Source: JADFNO01 sp965369945 (GTDB lineage Bacteria > Planctomycetota > Phycisphaerae > Phycisphaerales > SM1A02). Taken from it: a DNA stretch of 6,268 bases. The translations under genes were made by a program, and so were the position numbers. The notes beneath the pieces were generated by a model. It saw nothing but the letters and a program-made list of their open reading frames with translations. It was not told where the DNA came from and did not search any database. Shown here one piece after another: positions 1 to 5,709 of the stretch (the stretch's first letter is position 1; every line of letters begins with the position of its first letter). The DNA lies in NCBI GenBank assembly GCA_965369945.1, contig CBDUST010000276.1, forward strand, positions 1-6,268, given 5' to 3'.

Positions 1-1
1 G

Positions 2-571
2 CCCAACGGGCGCAATCTGAGCCGCGAAACCGACAGTATTGTCTGGGGCGTCGACCCCGACCCGGGCTTCGTCGTGCCGATGTCCGATGATGAATACCGT
101 CAGATGCTCGCGGCACGCCGAGAATATGAGGTTATCCGCGCTCAGACGAACCATGACGGTCAGGATTGGTCCAATTCGCAATGGATTCAAGAGCAGGTGA
201 AGGACCGGCATCTTGCTGCGGCGCTCGACGCGATCCAGTCGAGGCTGCAAGGAGACGAGTGGCCGGTCGTCGGGCAAGATGAGGCTGGGGTCCTCGCCCT
301 TGAGCAGGAGATTGGGCGTTGGATTTCAGAGCGCCGCCGTCTCATGTCCCGGCTCGATGAAGTGGAAACTAGGCTGATGGAGTTGAACAATCTCGCCGCA
401 GAGGCTGGCCGGCCGCCGTTGCTCCCGCCTGAGATCGAAACTGATGACGCCACGCTGACGATTCGTGACAAACACGGCAACTTGATCGCGGCGTACCGTG
501 TGGAGGACGGCGATCTCGAGCTTGCTCTGCGTCAGATTCGCCTCAGCCCGATCGACTCCGCACAACAGTGA
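2..571 (+). CDS. S41 family (C-terminal processing type) peptidase, 3' part only
   Basis: The frame is open from the window edge, so the true start lies upstream; 189 residues are visible. The first residues (NGRNL, then WGVDPDPGFVVPM) resemble the strand-rich end of the S41 catalytic domain, where a PxGR segment is followed by G-(V/I)-x-PD. The Ser/Lys catalytic residues would be upstream and cannot be checked. After this comes a mostly helical tail. Residues about 96-130 of the visible part are rich in Glu, Arg and Leu with heptad-like spacing and probably form a coiled coil; a short beta-rich end (TLTIRDKHGNLIAAYRV) follows. Known members cleave protein C-termini, usually in the cell envelope. 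The TGA stop overlaps the GTG start of tsaD, so the two are probably co-transcribed. Family assignment is from residue pattern only; an unrelated protein with a similar end is possible. Confidence 0.68.
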   Translation, partial: PNGRNLSRETDSIVWGVDPDPGFVVPMSDDEYRQMLAARREYEVIRAQTNHDGQDWSNSQWIQEQVKDRHLAAALDAIQSRLQGDEWPVVGQDEAGVLALEQEIGRWISERRRLMSRLDEVETRLMELNNLAAEAGRPPLLPPEIETDDATLTIRDKHGNLIAAYRVEDGDLELALRQIRLSPIDSAQQ

Positions 572-1659
572 GCAACAACGCAAACGGACCGGTGATTCTG
601 GGGATCGAATCGAGCTGCGACGAGACCGCCGCAGCGGTCGTTGCCCACGGCACGCACGTGCGCAGTAACGTCATCGCCACACAACACGAATTGCATCGTA
701 TTTACTCGGGCGTCGTGCCGGAGATCGCCAGCCGTGCGCATCTTGAGCGCATCGTGCCTGTCGTTCGTGAAGCAATGCGAATTGCTGAAACCTCCTATGA
801 AGAACTTGATGCGATCGCTGTCGGTAATCGTCCCGGATTGATTGGATCATTGCTGGTCGGTGTTAGTGCCGCAAAATCGCTCGCATGGTCTTTACAGCTT
901 CCAATCATCGGCATCGATCACATCATCGCGCATTTGCACGCCGGTCTGCTCGATGCACAACCCGTTGAGTATCCGGCGATCGGTTTGGTCGCGTCCGGCG
1001 GGCACACAAGTTTGTTCCTTGTGCGCGGTCCGCTCGACGTAGAACTGCTGGGTAAGACAATTGACGACGCGGTTGGTGAAGCGTTCGACAAAGCTGCGAC
1101 GATCCTCGAACTTGGTTATCCGGGCGGACCCGAGCTCGATCGGCTCGCGCAAACGGGCGATGACCAAGCGCACGACTTCCCAGTTGCGTTGATCGGTCCT
1201 GACAGTCTTGATTTGTCGTTCAGTGGGTTGAAGACATCGCTACTGTATGCTGTGCGTGGTCAACCGGTGAGTCGGGGGCGACAGGGGCGCGAGCATCGTT
1301 TCCCGCGCGACGCATCATCACTCAGCGATACCCAACGGGCCGACTTTGCCGCATCATTCCAGCGAGCCGCCATCACCGCAGTGATGCGCAAACTCAATCG
1401 CGCCTTGGATCGGCACAGCGTCAACGCTTTGCTCGTGGGAGGCGGGGTGATCGCCAATTCACGTTTGCGTTTGGAATTGTCCGATCTCGCTCAGACTCGC
1501 AATCTTGATCTGCGTATTCCAAAGACGGAGTATTGTCTTGATAATGCGGCGATGATTGCCGGTCTCGCAGCTGAGAAATACCAGAACAATGACTTCGACG
1601 ATTGGACACTCAGCGCCTCTCCGCGCCTCAATGCGCAACTTGGGAAGGTGCACGTGTGA
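568..1659 (+). CDS. tsaD: tRNA N6-adenosine threonylcarbamoyltransferase TsaD (Gcp/Kae1/YgjD)
   Basis: TsaD transfers the threonylcarbamoyl group from threonylcarbamoyl-AMP to A37 of ANN-decoding tRNAs (t6A), working in the cytoplasm with TsaB and TsaE, neither of which is in this window. The 363-residue length fits the family. In order the protein shows the ASKHA start GIESSCDET (12-20), VVPEIASRAH (49-58), RPGLIGSLLVG (88-98), the metal-binding HxxxH (His118, His122), SGGHTS (143-148), DDAVGEAFDK (166-175), FSGLKTS (218-224), GGGVIANSRLR (291-301) and CLDNAAMIA (323-331) with the metal ligand Asp325. A charged Arg-rich stretch at about 231-257 looks longer than in the E. coli protein. The start is GTG at 568, inside the stop of the upstream gene (GTGA), which implies translational coupling; an ATG-only rule would miss it. 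Confidence 0.97.
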   Translation: MSNNANGPVILGIESSCDETAAAVVAHGTHVRSNVIATQHELHRIYSGVVPEIASRAHLERIVPVVREAMRIAETSYEELDAIAVGNRPGLIGSLLVGVSAAKSLAWSLQLPIIGIDHIIAHLHAGLLDAQPVEYPAIGLVASGGHTSLFLVRGPLDVELLGKTIDDAVGEAFDKAATILELGYPGGPELDRLAQTGDDQAHDFPVALIGPDSLDLSFSGLKTSLLYAVRGQPVSRGRQGREHRFPRDASSLSDTQRADFAASFQRAAITAVMRKLNRALDRHSVNALLVGGGVIANSRLRLELSDLAQTRNLDLRIPKTEYCLDNAAMIAGLAAEKYQNNDFDDWTLSASPRLNAQLGKVHV

Positions 1660-2189
1660 CCAAGCCAGCGCAGATCATAGCTCCGCCGCATCCAGCGACG
1701 CTCAGTGACAGTCAACTCAAGAAGCAGTGCAACGTCAGTTTCGGACGAAGTTCCGGTCCAGGCGGTCAGCATCGCAACAAGGTCGAGACCGCAGTTGTGA
1801 TTACGCACGAACCGACCGGGATCGAGGCGCATGCATCCGAACGGCGCAGTCAATCGCAAAATCAACACGTCGCAAATCGACGCTTGAGGCTCAAGCTGGC
1901 GATGAAGGTTCGTACTTCAATCGTCCGGAACCGCTACCGGCCGACGGAGCTGTGGCAGCAGCGACGTCAAGGCAATAAACTCCCGATCAACCCAAAGAAT
2001 CGTGATTACCCCGCACTCCTCGCTGAAGCGCTCGATGTCGTCGTTGCATCGGGCTTCGATGTCGGTCGCGCGGCGGGAATCCTTGGCATAACCATGTCAC
2101 AACTTGCTCGCCTCATCCGCCACGAACGCCATGCATTTGTCATGGTCAACGAGGGGCGCACATCACGAGGCCTTCAAGCGCTCAAATGA
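1656..2189 (+). CDS. Peptide chain release factor-like protein (GGQ domain)
   Basis: This 177-residue protein carries the RF-1 family catalytic loop: SGPGGQHRNKVETAV with GGQ at 36-38, then HEPTGIEAHASERRSQSQNQ. In known members GGQ enters the ribosomal peptidyl-transferase centre and promotes hydrolysis of peptidyl-tRNA. There is no codon-recognition domain, so it resembles ArfB/YaeJ or the short RF-like proteins of planctomycetes, perhaps acting in ribosome rescue (inference). Unlike ArfB, which ends in a basic tail, residues 117-177 look folded: DYPALLAEALDVV, then a possible helix-turn-helix at about 135-157 (FDVGRAAGILGITMSQLARLIRH). The start is GTG at 1656, sharing GTGA with the tsaD stop. 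An upstream in-frame ATG at 1602 would overlap tsaD by 58 bases and add 18 unconserved-looking residues, so I reject it. Confidence 0.88.
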   Translation: MTKPAQIIAPPHPATLSDSQLKKQCNVSFGRSSGPGGQHRNKVETAVVITHEPTGIEAHASERRSQSQNQHVANRRLRLKLAMKVRTSIVRNRYRPTELWQQRRQGNKLPINPKNRDYPALLAEALDVVVASGFDVGRAAGILGITMSQLARLIRHERHAFVMVNEGRTSRGLQALK

Positions 2190-2252
2190 AGCATCTGCGT
2201 TGGTTGCGCCGCGCCGTATGAACCGTCCATTTATTCTTTCCCACGGTTGCCC

Positions 2253-2264
2253 TACCATACACCC
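2253..2264 (+). promoter_or_regulatory. Candidate -10 box for the M20 gene, leaderless type
   Basis: TACCAT (2253-2258) lies exactly six bases before the ATG at 2265, and no Shine-Dalgarno sequence is visible. A start site about 7 bases after the box would fall at or near the ATG itself. A -35 element is weak at best (TTATTC, 2231-2236). The same spacing recurs before two other genes in the window. Confidence 0.5.
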
Positions 2265-3473
2265 ATGACAACCGCGATCTCCGCCGAGAACATGAAGTCC
2301 ATCATCCACGAAGAGTTGGCCGAACTCATTGCTATTCGCCACGATCTCCATGCCCATCCTGAGATGGGCTACGAAGAGCGCCGCACCAGCGAAGTCGTTC
2401 GCCGTGAACTCACGAATGTTGGGGTCGAGTTCGTCAAAGACATGGCCGGCGGCACGGGCGTTCTGGCACATCTACCCGGCGAATCGGATCGTGCGATCGC
2501 CCTCCGCGCGGATATGGACGCCCTACCGATTCTTGAAGAGACTGATGTCGAATATCGCTCGACAATCGATGGTGTGATGCACGCCTGCGGCCACGATGGG
2601 CATACGACTATGTTGATCGGGGCCGTTCGAATTCTGGCAAGACTCGCCAAGCAAAGTGCTTTGCCTCGACCGATCACGTTTATCTTCCAACCGGCGGAAG
2701 AAGGCGGTGCAGGCGGTCAGCGAATGGTGCAAGAAGGCTGCCTGGACGGTTCACGTATCGGTCCTCCGGTCGAGAACGCCTTCGGTCTCCACGGCTGGCC
2801 CCGACTTCCTCTTGGAACCGTCGCTACACGTCCCGGCGTCTTGCTCGCCGCAGCGGATTCATTCGATCTCACCATACACGGCAAAGGCTCGCACGCCGCC
2901 TGGCCACACGTCGGCCGCGACCCGATCGTCGCCGCAGCCGAGATCGTCGGCGCGTTTCAATCGATCGCCACACGCAGCGTCGACCCACTGGAATCAGTCG
3001 TCGTCTCCATCACACAGCTTCAAGCGGGTAACACCTATAACGTCATTCCAGCAACGGCCAAACTGGCTGGTACGGTGCGCACACTCACGCCGGAGGTTCG
3101 CGAGCTTGTGCGCCAGCGAATGCAGACGATCGCTGATGGGATTGCCCAAGCACATCGTTGCACCGCTGAGCTTGATTACCACGATGGCTACCCGCCGACG
3201 GTCAACGATCCTGATGCGGTGTCGATCTTCAACAACGTAGCGATGGAAACGATCGACCCCGAATACGTTCACGAAATGGCCCAACCCGTCATGGGCGGCG
3301 AAGATTTTTCGTTCTACGGCCAGGTCGTGCCGGCTTGTTTCTTCGTGCTGGGACTTGTTCCAAGCGGCGTTGACAACCCACCTGATCTCCACCAGCCCAC
3401 GTTCAACTTCAACGATGATGCGATCCCGCTTGGCATCGAGCTATTTTGCCGGCTCGCGCTGCGGGACTCCTAG
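2265..3473 (+). CDS. M20 family metallopeptidase / N-acyl-amino-acid amidohydrolase
   Basis: This predicted cytoplasmic two-metal hydrolase of 402 residues belongs to the M20D (aminoacylase / hippurate hydrolase-like) group, which cleaves the amide bond of N-acylated amino acids or related conjugates; the substrate cannot be read from sequence. Visible motifs are RHDLHAHPEMGYEE (25-38), ALRADMDALPI (79-89), HACGHDGHTTML (106-117) with ligands Cys108 and His110, FQPAEEGG (141-148) with Glu145/Glu146, GLHG (174-177), the dimerisation-domain GSHAAWPHVGRDPI, MGGEDFSFY and LHQPTFNFND with His376. All expected metal-site residues are present, so it should be active. I chose ATG 2265 over TTG 2247 because of the -10 box placement and the better N-terminus. 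No signal peptide is visible. It begins 75 bases after the release-factor-like gene and has its own promoter-like box, so it is probably a separate unit. Confidence 0.94.
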   Translation: MTTAISAENMKSIIHEELAELIAIRHDLHAHPEMGYEERRTSEVVRRELTNVGVEFVKDMAGGTGVLAHLPGESDRAIALRADMDALPILEETDVEYRSTIDGVMHACGHDGHTTMLIGAVRILARLAKQSALPRPITFIFQPAEEGGAGGQRMVQEGCLDGSRIGPPVENAFGLHGWPRLPLGTVATRPGVLLAAADSFDLTIHGKGSHAAWPHVGRDPIVAAAEIVGAFQSIATRSVDPLESVVVSITQLQAGNTYNVIPATAKLAGTVRTLTPEVRELVRQRMQTIADGIAQAHRCTAELDYHDGYPPTVNDPDAVSIFNNVAMETIDPEYVHEMAQPVMGGEDFSFYGQVVPACFFVLGLVPSGVDNPPDLHQPTFNFNDDAIPLGIELFCRLALRDS

Positions 3474-3485
3474 CCCCAAATCCGC

Positions 3486-3491
3486 TAATCT
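3486..3491 (+). promoter_or_regulatory. Candidate -10 box for the LuxR-type gene, leaderless type
   Basis: TAATCT fits TANNNT and ends six bases before the GTG at 3498, the same geometry as at 2253 and 5382. No Shine-Dalgarno sequence or clear -35 element is seen. The box supports GTG 3498 as the original start of the broken gene that follows. Confidence 0.4.
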
Positions 3492-3497
3492 GAAGCC

Positions 3498-3878
3498 GTG
3501 GCGGACCCCTCCCAACAGATCGGCCCATACGAACTCACTCTCGAGACCGGGGGCGGGGGTTCCCCCTTTCCCACTATTCCTGGGGGATGATTTTTCCGGT
3601 GATTGGGCCATGGTTGTGCGTCGGCTACGATTGAGTGTGCGGGAAGCTGAGATCATTCGCTGCATCATTGCTGAGCAAAAGGATCGGGTTATTGCAGCCC
3701 AACTGGGTATTTCAACGCACACTGTCCGTTCACACCTGGAGCGCATATTCCGCAAGCCTCCGGGGGCGGCGTCCCTACCCGCGTCGGCGTGGTTGTACGT
3801 GCCTACGAGACATTCATCGAACTGCTACAGGTGGAAGCGGACGGCGCGGAGCAGCAACCGTCGAAGGATGGGGCGTAA
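3498..3878 (+). pseudogene. Small LuxR-type HTH protein with two frame changes
   Basis: Three pieces join into one plausible protein of about 126 residues. Piece 1, frame 0 from GTG 3498: MADPSQQIGPYELTLE and a Gly/Pro-rich stretch, stopping at TGA 3588-3590. Piece 2, one base later in frame 1: GDDFSGDWAMVVRRLRLS, then the HTH core LSVREAEIIRCIIAEQK and AAQLGISTHTVRSHLERIF, diverging after the Lys codon at 3754-3756. Piece 3, back in frame 0 from about 3765: GVPTRVGVVVRAYETFIELL, ending at TAA 3876-3878. LuxR/GerE-type domains bind DNA as dimers; no receiver or ligand-binding domain is present. The first shift sits at a G5 run (3582-3586, one G too many); the second lies at a G5 run (3762-3766, one G too few) or reflects an 8-base insertion. 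Taken literally, a truncated product could start at ATG 3610 and read out of frame to 3966. This is a real pseudogene, a consensus error or, less likely, recoding. The HTH identity is clear. Confidence 0.75.
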
Positions 3879-3884
3879 GACGGA

Positions 3885-3959
3885 ATGGGCCGCATGTTTC
3901 GCAAGCTCGGCGTTGACGAAGGGGCCGCTGGACTTGACGGAGAGGCTGAGCAGGGATAG
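3885..3959 (+). other. Short open stretch echoing the LuxR HTH tail (24 codons)
   Basis: ATG 3885 to TAG 3959 reads MGRMFRKLGV followed by an acidic, Gly/Ala-rich tail. It lies in the same frame as the C-terminal piece of the broken LuxR-type gene, separated from it only by the TAA at 3876. RMFRKLGV resembles the RIFRKLGV expected in intact members of that HTH family, and 14 of 16 bases match between 3742-3757 and 3891-3906. It may be a duplicated scrap or a former C-terminal extension. No ribosome binding site is evident and I do not claim it is expressed. Confidence 0.25.
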
Positions 3960-4031
3960 CGTGTGAATGTACGGACCCACTGGTCTCAGACATGGTATCT
4001 GGCGACTTCATGGTGGTCCGAGCAGTTATTC

Positions 4032-4036
4032 AGGAG
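4032..4036 (+). promoter_or_regulatory. Ribosome binding site deciding the AIPR-like start
   Basis: AGGAG lies six bases before ATG 4043. The two upstream in-frame ATGs (3992 and 4010) have no comparable site, so 4043 is preferred. Confidence 0.7.
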
Positions 4037-4042
4037 ACTGTC

Positions 4043-5239
4043 ATGTCTAATGCAAGTGCTGGCGCGCAAAGTGCCCAGTCGTTCGACCTCCACTTTCTCA
4101 CACTCCGAACGGTCGTTTCCCCGGAAGACAAAGAGGCGGGGCGCAAGCGATACTGCGGGATTGCCCGAGCAAATCGCCTCTTCGACTTGCCCTGGGACGA
4201 GAATGTCCGGGCGTACCTCGGAGTTGACGACCAAGGTAGGAAGCGGAGATCGCCCGTCGTCAACCTAGCAATTCGTGAGACGGTGGAAAAAAACCGCGAC
4301 TTGTTCCCGTTGCTGAATGCTGGGTTGGTTATCGTCGCAAGATCTGCCGTCGCTAACGACCCCAAGAAAGTCGTGCAACTTGAGGGGGCGAGCATCATCA
4401 ACGGGGCGCAGACCCAAGGGGTACTGCACGAGTTCTTCGATTCACACCCCGAGGAAGAGGGCTACCCCTCCGTCAACTTCGAGCTACTCGTCATGTCGGA
4501 TGAAGAATTGATCGGCGACGTCTCGATCTCTCGAAACTTCCAGAACAGGGTCACGGATCTCTCGATTTACGGCAGGCAGGGACGATTCAATGATCTCGAA
4601 GCAGCCATGCGTCGCCACGATCCGGAGATCAAGCTTCGCAAATCGGAAACTGATTTTGGGGATGGCTTCCTGGACACCGAGAAGTTGATCCAGGTTGTCA
4701 CCGCTATGACGCCGGAGCCCGTTCGACTGCCGTCAGCTGAAAAACGGAGGGTCAAGACGCCTGAAACGATCTATCGGGTTTACGCGTATCGCCATCGATC
4801 ACGGTGCCTCAAGGACTTCGCCACCGTGATCGATAACGCAAACGATTGGCCAGAAGCCTACAAGGTCTTCCTGGACATCGCATGGTATGCGTGGAAGCTC
4901 TACCGAAAGTTGAAGTCGGAGCAGGCCTTCAGCCCCTTGCACTGCGTCAAGGGTGTCGACGACAATCGGGGGCGGAAGATTGTCGCCGATGATGGCGTGC
5001 CTGACGGCATCGTGTTTCCAATGTTGAGCGCTCTCTCACGTTTCGTGAGTAAGCCGAGTCGGCACTGGAAGTTTGAGGTCCCAAAGAACTTTCCCTGGCG
5101 AGCGCTTTACAATCAGGCAATGATGCAGGAGAAGCAGGCCGCGGCGCACAATCCTAATATGATGGGGAAAAACGCCGACTGCTATGTGGCCTTGCACGGT
5201 GCTATCGACATGTTCTTCGCAGTAACGACCGCAGATTGA
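4043..5239 (+). CDS. AIPR-like protein (abortive infection phage resistance family)
   Basis: This 398-residue soluble protein has no signal peptide or membrane segment. It resembles the AIPR family (PF10592), named from lactococcal phage abortive infection. The hallmark arrangement is visible: a hydrophobic LNAGLVIVAR (91-100), then about 18 residues later a strand ending in IINGAQT (118-124), matching the family pattern NNGI...(I/V)NGxQT. Next comes SRNFQNRVTDLSIYGRQGRFNDL (162-184), like the N-(S/F)-Q-N-x-(I/V) segment of the family. The C-terminal half is helical and rich in Trp and Tyr. Biochemical activity of the family is poorly known, so phage defence is an inference. It appears solitary: no restriction, modification or Dnd genes are adjacent. 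It ends 31 bases before a strong hairpin, so it is probably its own transcription unit. An intact frame with a good ribosome binding site argues that it is functional, unlike the broken gene upstream. Confidence 0.65.
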   Translation: MSNASAGAQSAQSFDLHFLTLRTVVSPEDKEAGRKRYCGIARANRLFDLPWDENVRAYLGVDDQGRKRRSPVVNLAIRETVEKNRDLFPLLNAGLVIVARSAVANDPKKVVQLEGASIINGAQTQGVLHEFFDSHPEEEGYPSVNFELLVMSDEELIGDVSISRNFQNRVTDLSIYGRQGRFNDLEAAMRRHDPEIKLRKSETDFGDGFLDTEKLIQVVTAMTPEPVRLPSAEKRRVKTPETIYRVYAYRHRSRCLKDFATVIDNANDWPEAYKVFLDIAWYAWKLYRKLKSEQAFSPLHCVKGVDDNRGRKIVADDGVPDGIVFPMLSALSRFVSKPSRHWKFEVPKNFPWRALYNQAMMQEKQAAAHNPNMMGKNADCYVALHGAIDMFFAVTTAD

Positions 5240-5269
5240 GCGCTCTGAGCGTCGCCAGCTGAAGATTCG

Positions 5270-5293
5270 GGGGTGGGTCCTTCGACCCACCCC
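5270..5293 (+). terminator. Probable intrinsic terminator after the AIPR-like gene
   Basis: A perfect 10-bp stem (GGGGTGGGTC, 5270-5279, with GACCCACCCC, 5284-5293) closes a CTTC loop and is followed by the pyrimidine-rich TATCTCTTTC. The stem is very stable. The T tract is interrupted, so efficiency is uncertain. It separates the AIPR-like gene from the regulator gene. Confidence 0.7.
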
Positions 5294-5363
5294 TATCTCT
5301 TTCGGACTAGCGGCCGGTACAAGCACGAAACTGATAAGACTCATTTGCTCGGTCTCACATTCC

Positions 5364-5381
5364 AGCAAACCGCGATTTGCT
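5364..5381 (+). promoter_or_regulatory. 18-bp palindrome adjoining the -10 box of the RHH gene
   Basis: Arms AGCAAA (5364-5369) and TTTGCT (5376-5381) flank a CGCG centre; eight of nine base pairs are symmetric (mismatch at 5370/5375). It ends immediately before TACAAT (5382), filling the promoter spacer, where a bound protein would block polymerase. Autoregulation by the RHH protein is the simplest guess. Confidence 0.5.
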
Positions 5382-5387
5382 TACAAT
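5382..5387 (+). promoter_or_regulatory. Candidate -10 box for the RHH gene, leaderless type
   Basis: TACAAT matches the TATAAT consensus at five of six positions and ends six bases before ATG 5394. No Shine-Dalgarno sequence is seen and no good -35 is apparent (TTCCAG, 5360-5365, is the best placed). Confidence 0.55.
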
Positions 5388-5393
5388 GACAGC

Positions 5394-5582
5394 ATGAATA
5401 TCTTCGGAGAACCACGAAAGCGAACCTACCCATTGAAGACTATGGCGACTGCCGAGGAAAAGCGGGAGATCGAAGCTGCTGCTAAGAAGTCGAAGATGAG
5501 CGTGGCCGAATTTCTGCGAACAGCTGTAAATGAGTACATAGAGCAGCAAGAAAAAAAGAAGAAAAGGAAAAAGACCCGTTGA
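5394..5582 (+). CDS. Small ribbon-helix-helix-type DNA-binding protein
   Basis: This 62-residue protein has the layout of ribbon-helix-helix regulators or relaxosome accessory proteins. There is a short basic N-terminus, a strand at about 9-18 (KRTYPLKTMA), helix A at about 20-33 (AEEKREIEAAAKKS), a turn, helix B at about 36-51 (SVAEFLRTAVNEYIEQQ) and a Lys/Arg-rich tail (EKKKKRKKTR). The pattern (S/T)-x-x-E-(F/Y)-(L/I)-R in helix B is common in MobC-like proteins and antitoxins of the DUF1778 or CopG kind. Such proteins bind operators as dimers. No toxin or relaxase is next to it. Palindromes lie on both sides of the gene (5364-5381 and 5588-5615), which supports a repressor role. Base use is visibly more A-rich than in neighbouring genes, hinting at separate origin. 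The start lacks a Shine-Dalgarno sequence and is probably leaderless. The fold is inferred from pattern, not from a recognised named family. Confidence 0.6.
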   Translation: MNIFGEPRKRTYPLKTMATAEEKREIEAAAKKSKMSVAEFLRTAVNEYIEQQEKKKKRKKTR

Positions 5583-5606
5583 CGTGGTTCCAAATGATGG
5601 TACCAT
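5579..5606 (+). promoter_or_regulatory. Promoter upstream of the orphan gene
   Basis: TTGACG (5579-5584, five of six to the -35 consensus) and TACCAT (5601-5606, the same box as before the M20 gene) are separated by 16 bases. The -35 element overlaps the stop codon of the RHH gene. The expected start is near 5613, giving a leader of about 97 bases before ATG 5710. Confidence 0.5.
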
Positions 5607-5615
5607 AATTTGGAA
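5588..5615 (+). promoter_or_regulatory. 28-bp near-perfect palindrome (operator candidate)
   Basis: Arms TTCCAAAT (5588-5595) and ATTTGGAA (5608-5615) flank ATGGTACCAT; 13 of 14 base pairs are symmetric, with the mismatch at 5596/5607. It begins five bases after the RHH gene stop and covers most of the spacer and the -10 box of the promoter at 5579-5606. It shares the CAAA...TTTG half-site core with the palindrome at 5364-5381, though with a wider gap. There is no following T tract, so a terminator role is unlikely. Confidence 0.65.
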
Positions 5616-5649
5616 ACAACCAACACTGGGTTGGGTGAACAACTCAACT

Positions 5650-5678
5650 GCCCCCGCGCTGCAAGAACAGCCGGGGGC
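5650..5678 (+). other. Strong hairpin in the leader of the orphan gene
   Basis: The outer stem is GCCCCCG (5650-5656) with CGGGGGC (5672-5678). After one bulged C (5657) the inner stem is GCTG (5658-5661) with CAGC (5668-5671), and the loop is CAAGAA. That gives eleven pairs, nine of them G-C. No T tract follows. A weaker five-pair hairpin (CCAAC 5620-5624, GTTGG 5630-5634) precedes it. It could stabilise the transcript, pause polymerase or bind a protein. Confidence 0.55.
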
Positions 5679-5696
5679 GTGGATCGAACTCGGTTT

Positions 5697-5701
5697 AGGA
5701 G
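5697..5701 (+). promoter_or_regulatory. Ribosome binding site deciding the orphan gene start
   Basis: AGGAG lies eight bases before ATG 5710. The longer in-frame option from GTG 5584 would translate through the palindrome and the hairpin and has no such site, so it is rejected. Confidence 0.7.
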
Positions 5702-5709
5702 TCCGACCG

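Noticed and set aside
1602..1655. ATG 1602 as start of the release-factor-like gene
   Set aside because: It would add residues encoded inside tsaD in another frame. The GTG at 1656 forms the same GTGA overlap as the previous gene pair.
3972..4020. Inverted hexamers CGGACC (3972-3977) and GGTCCG (4015-4020) upstream of the AIPR-like gene
   Set aside because: Six-base arms with a 37-base gap are expected by chance in GC-rich DNA, and no promoter signal lies between them.
5552..5558. A AAA AAG slippery heptamer in phase near the end of the RHH gene, with a palindrome about 30 bases downstream
   Set aside because: It is part of a Lys-coding A-rich tail, and a -1 shift would add only about 16 codons before a TAA at 5606-5608. 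It does not join the next gene.
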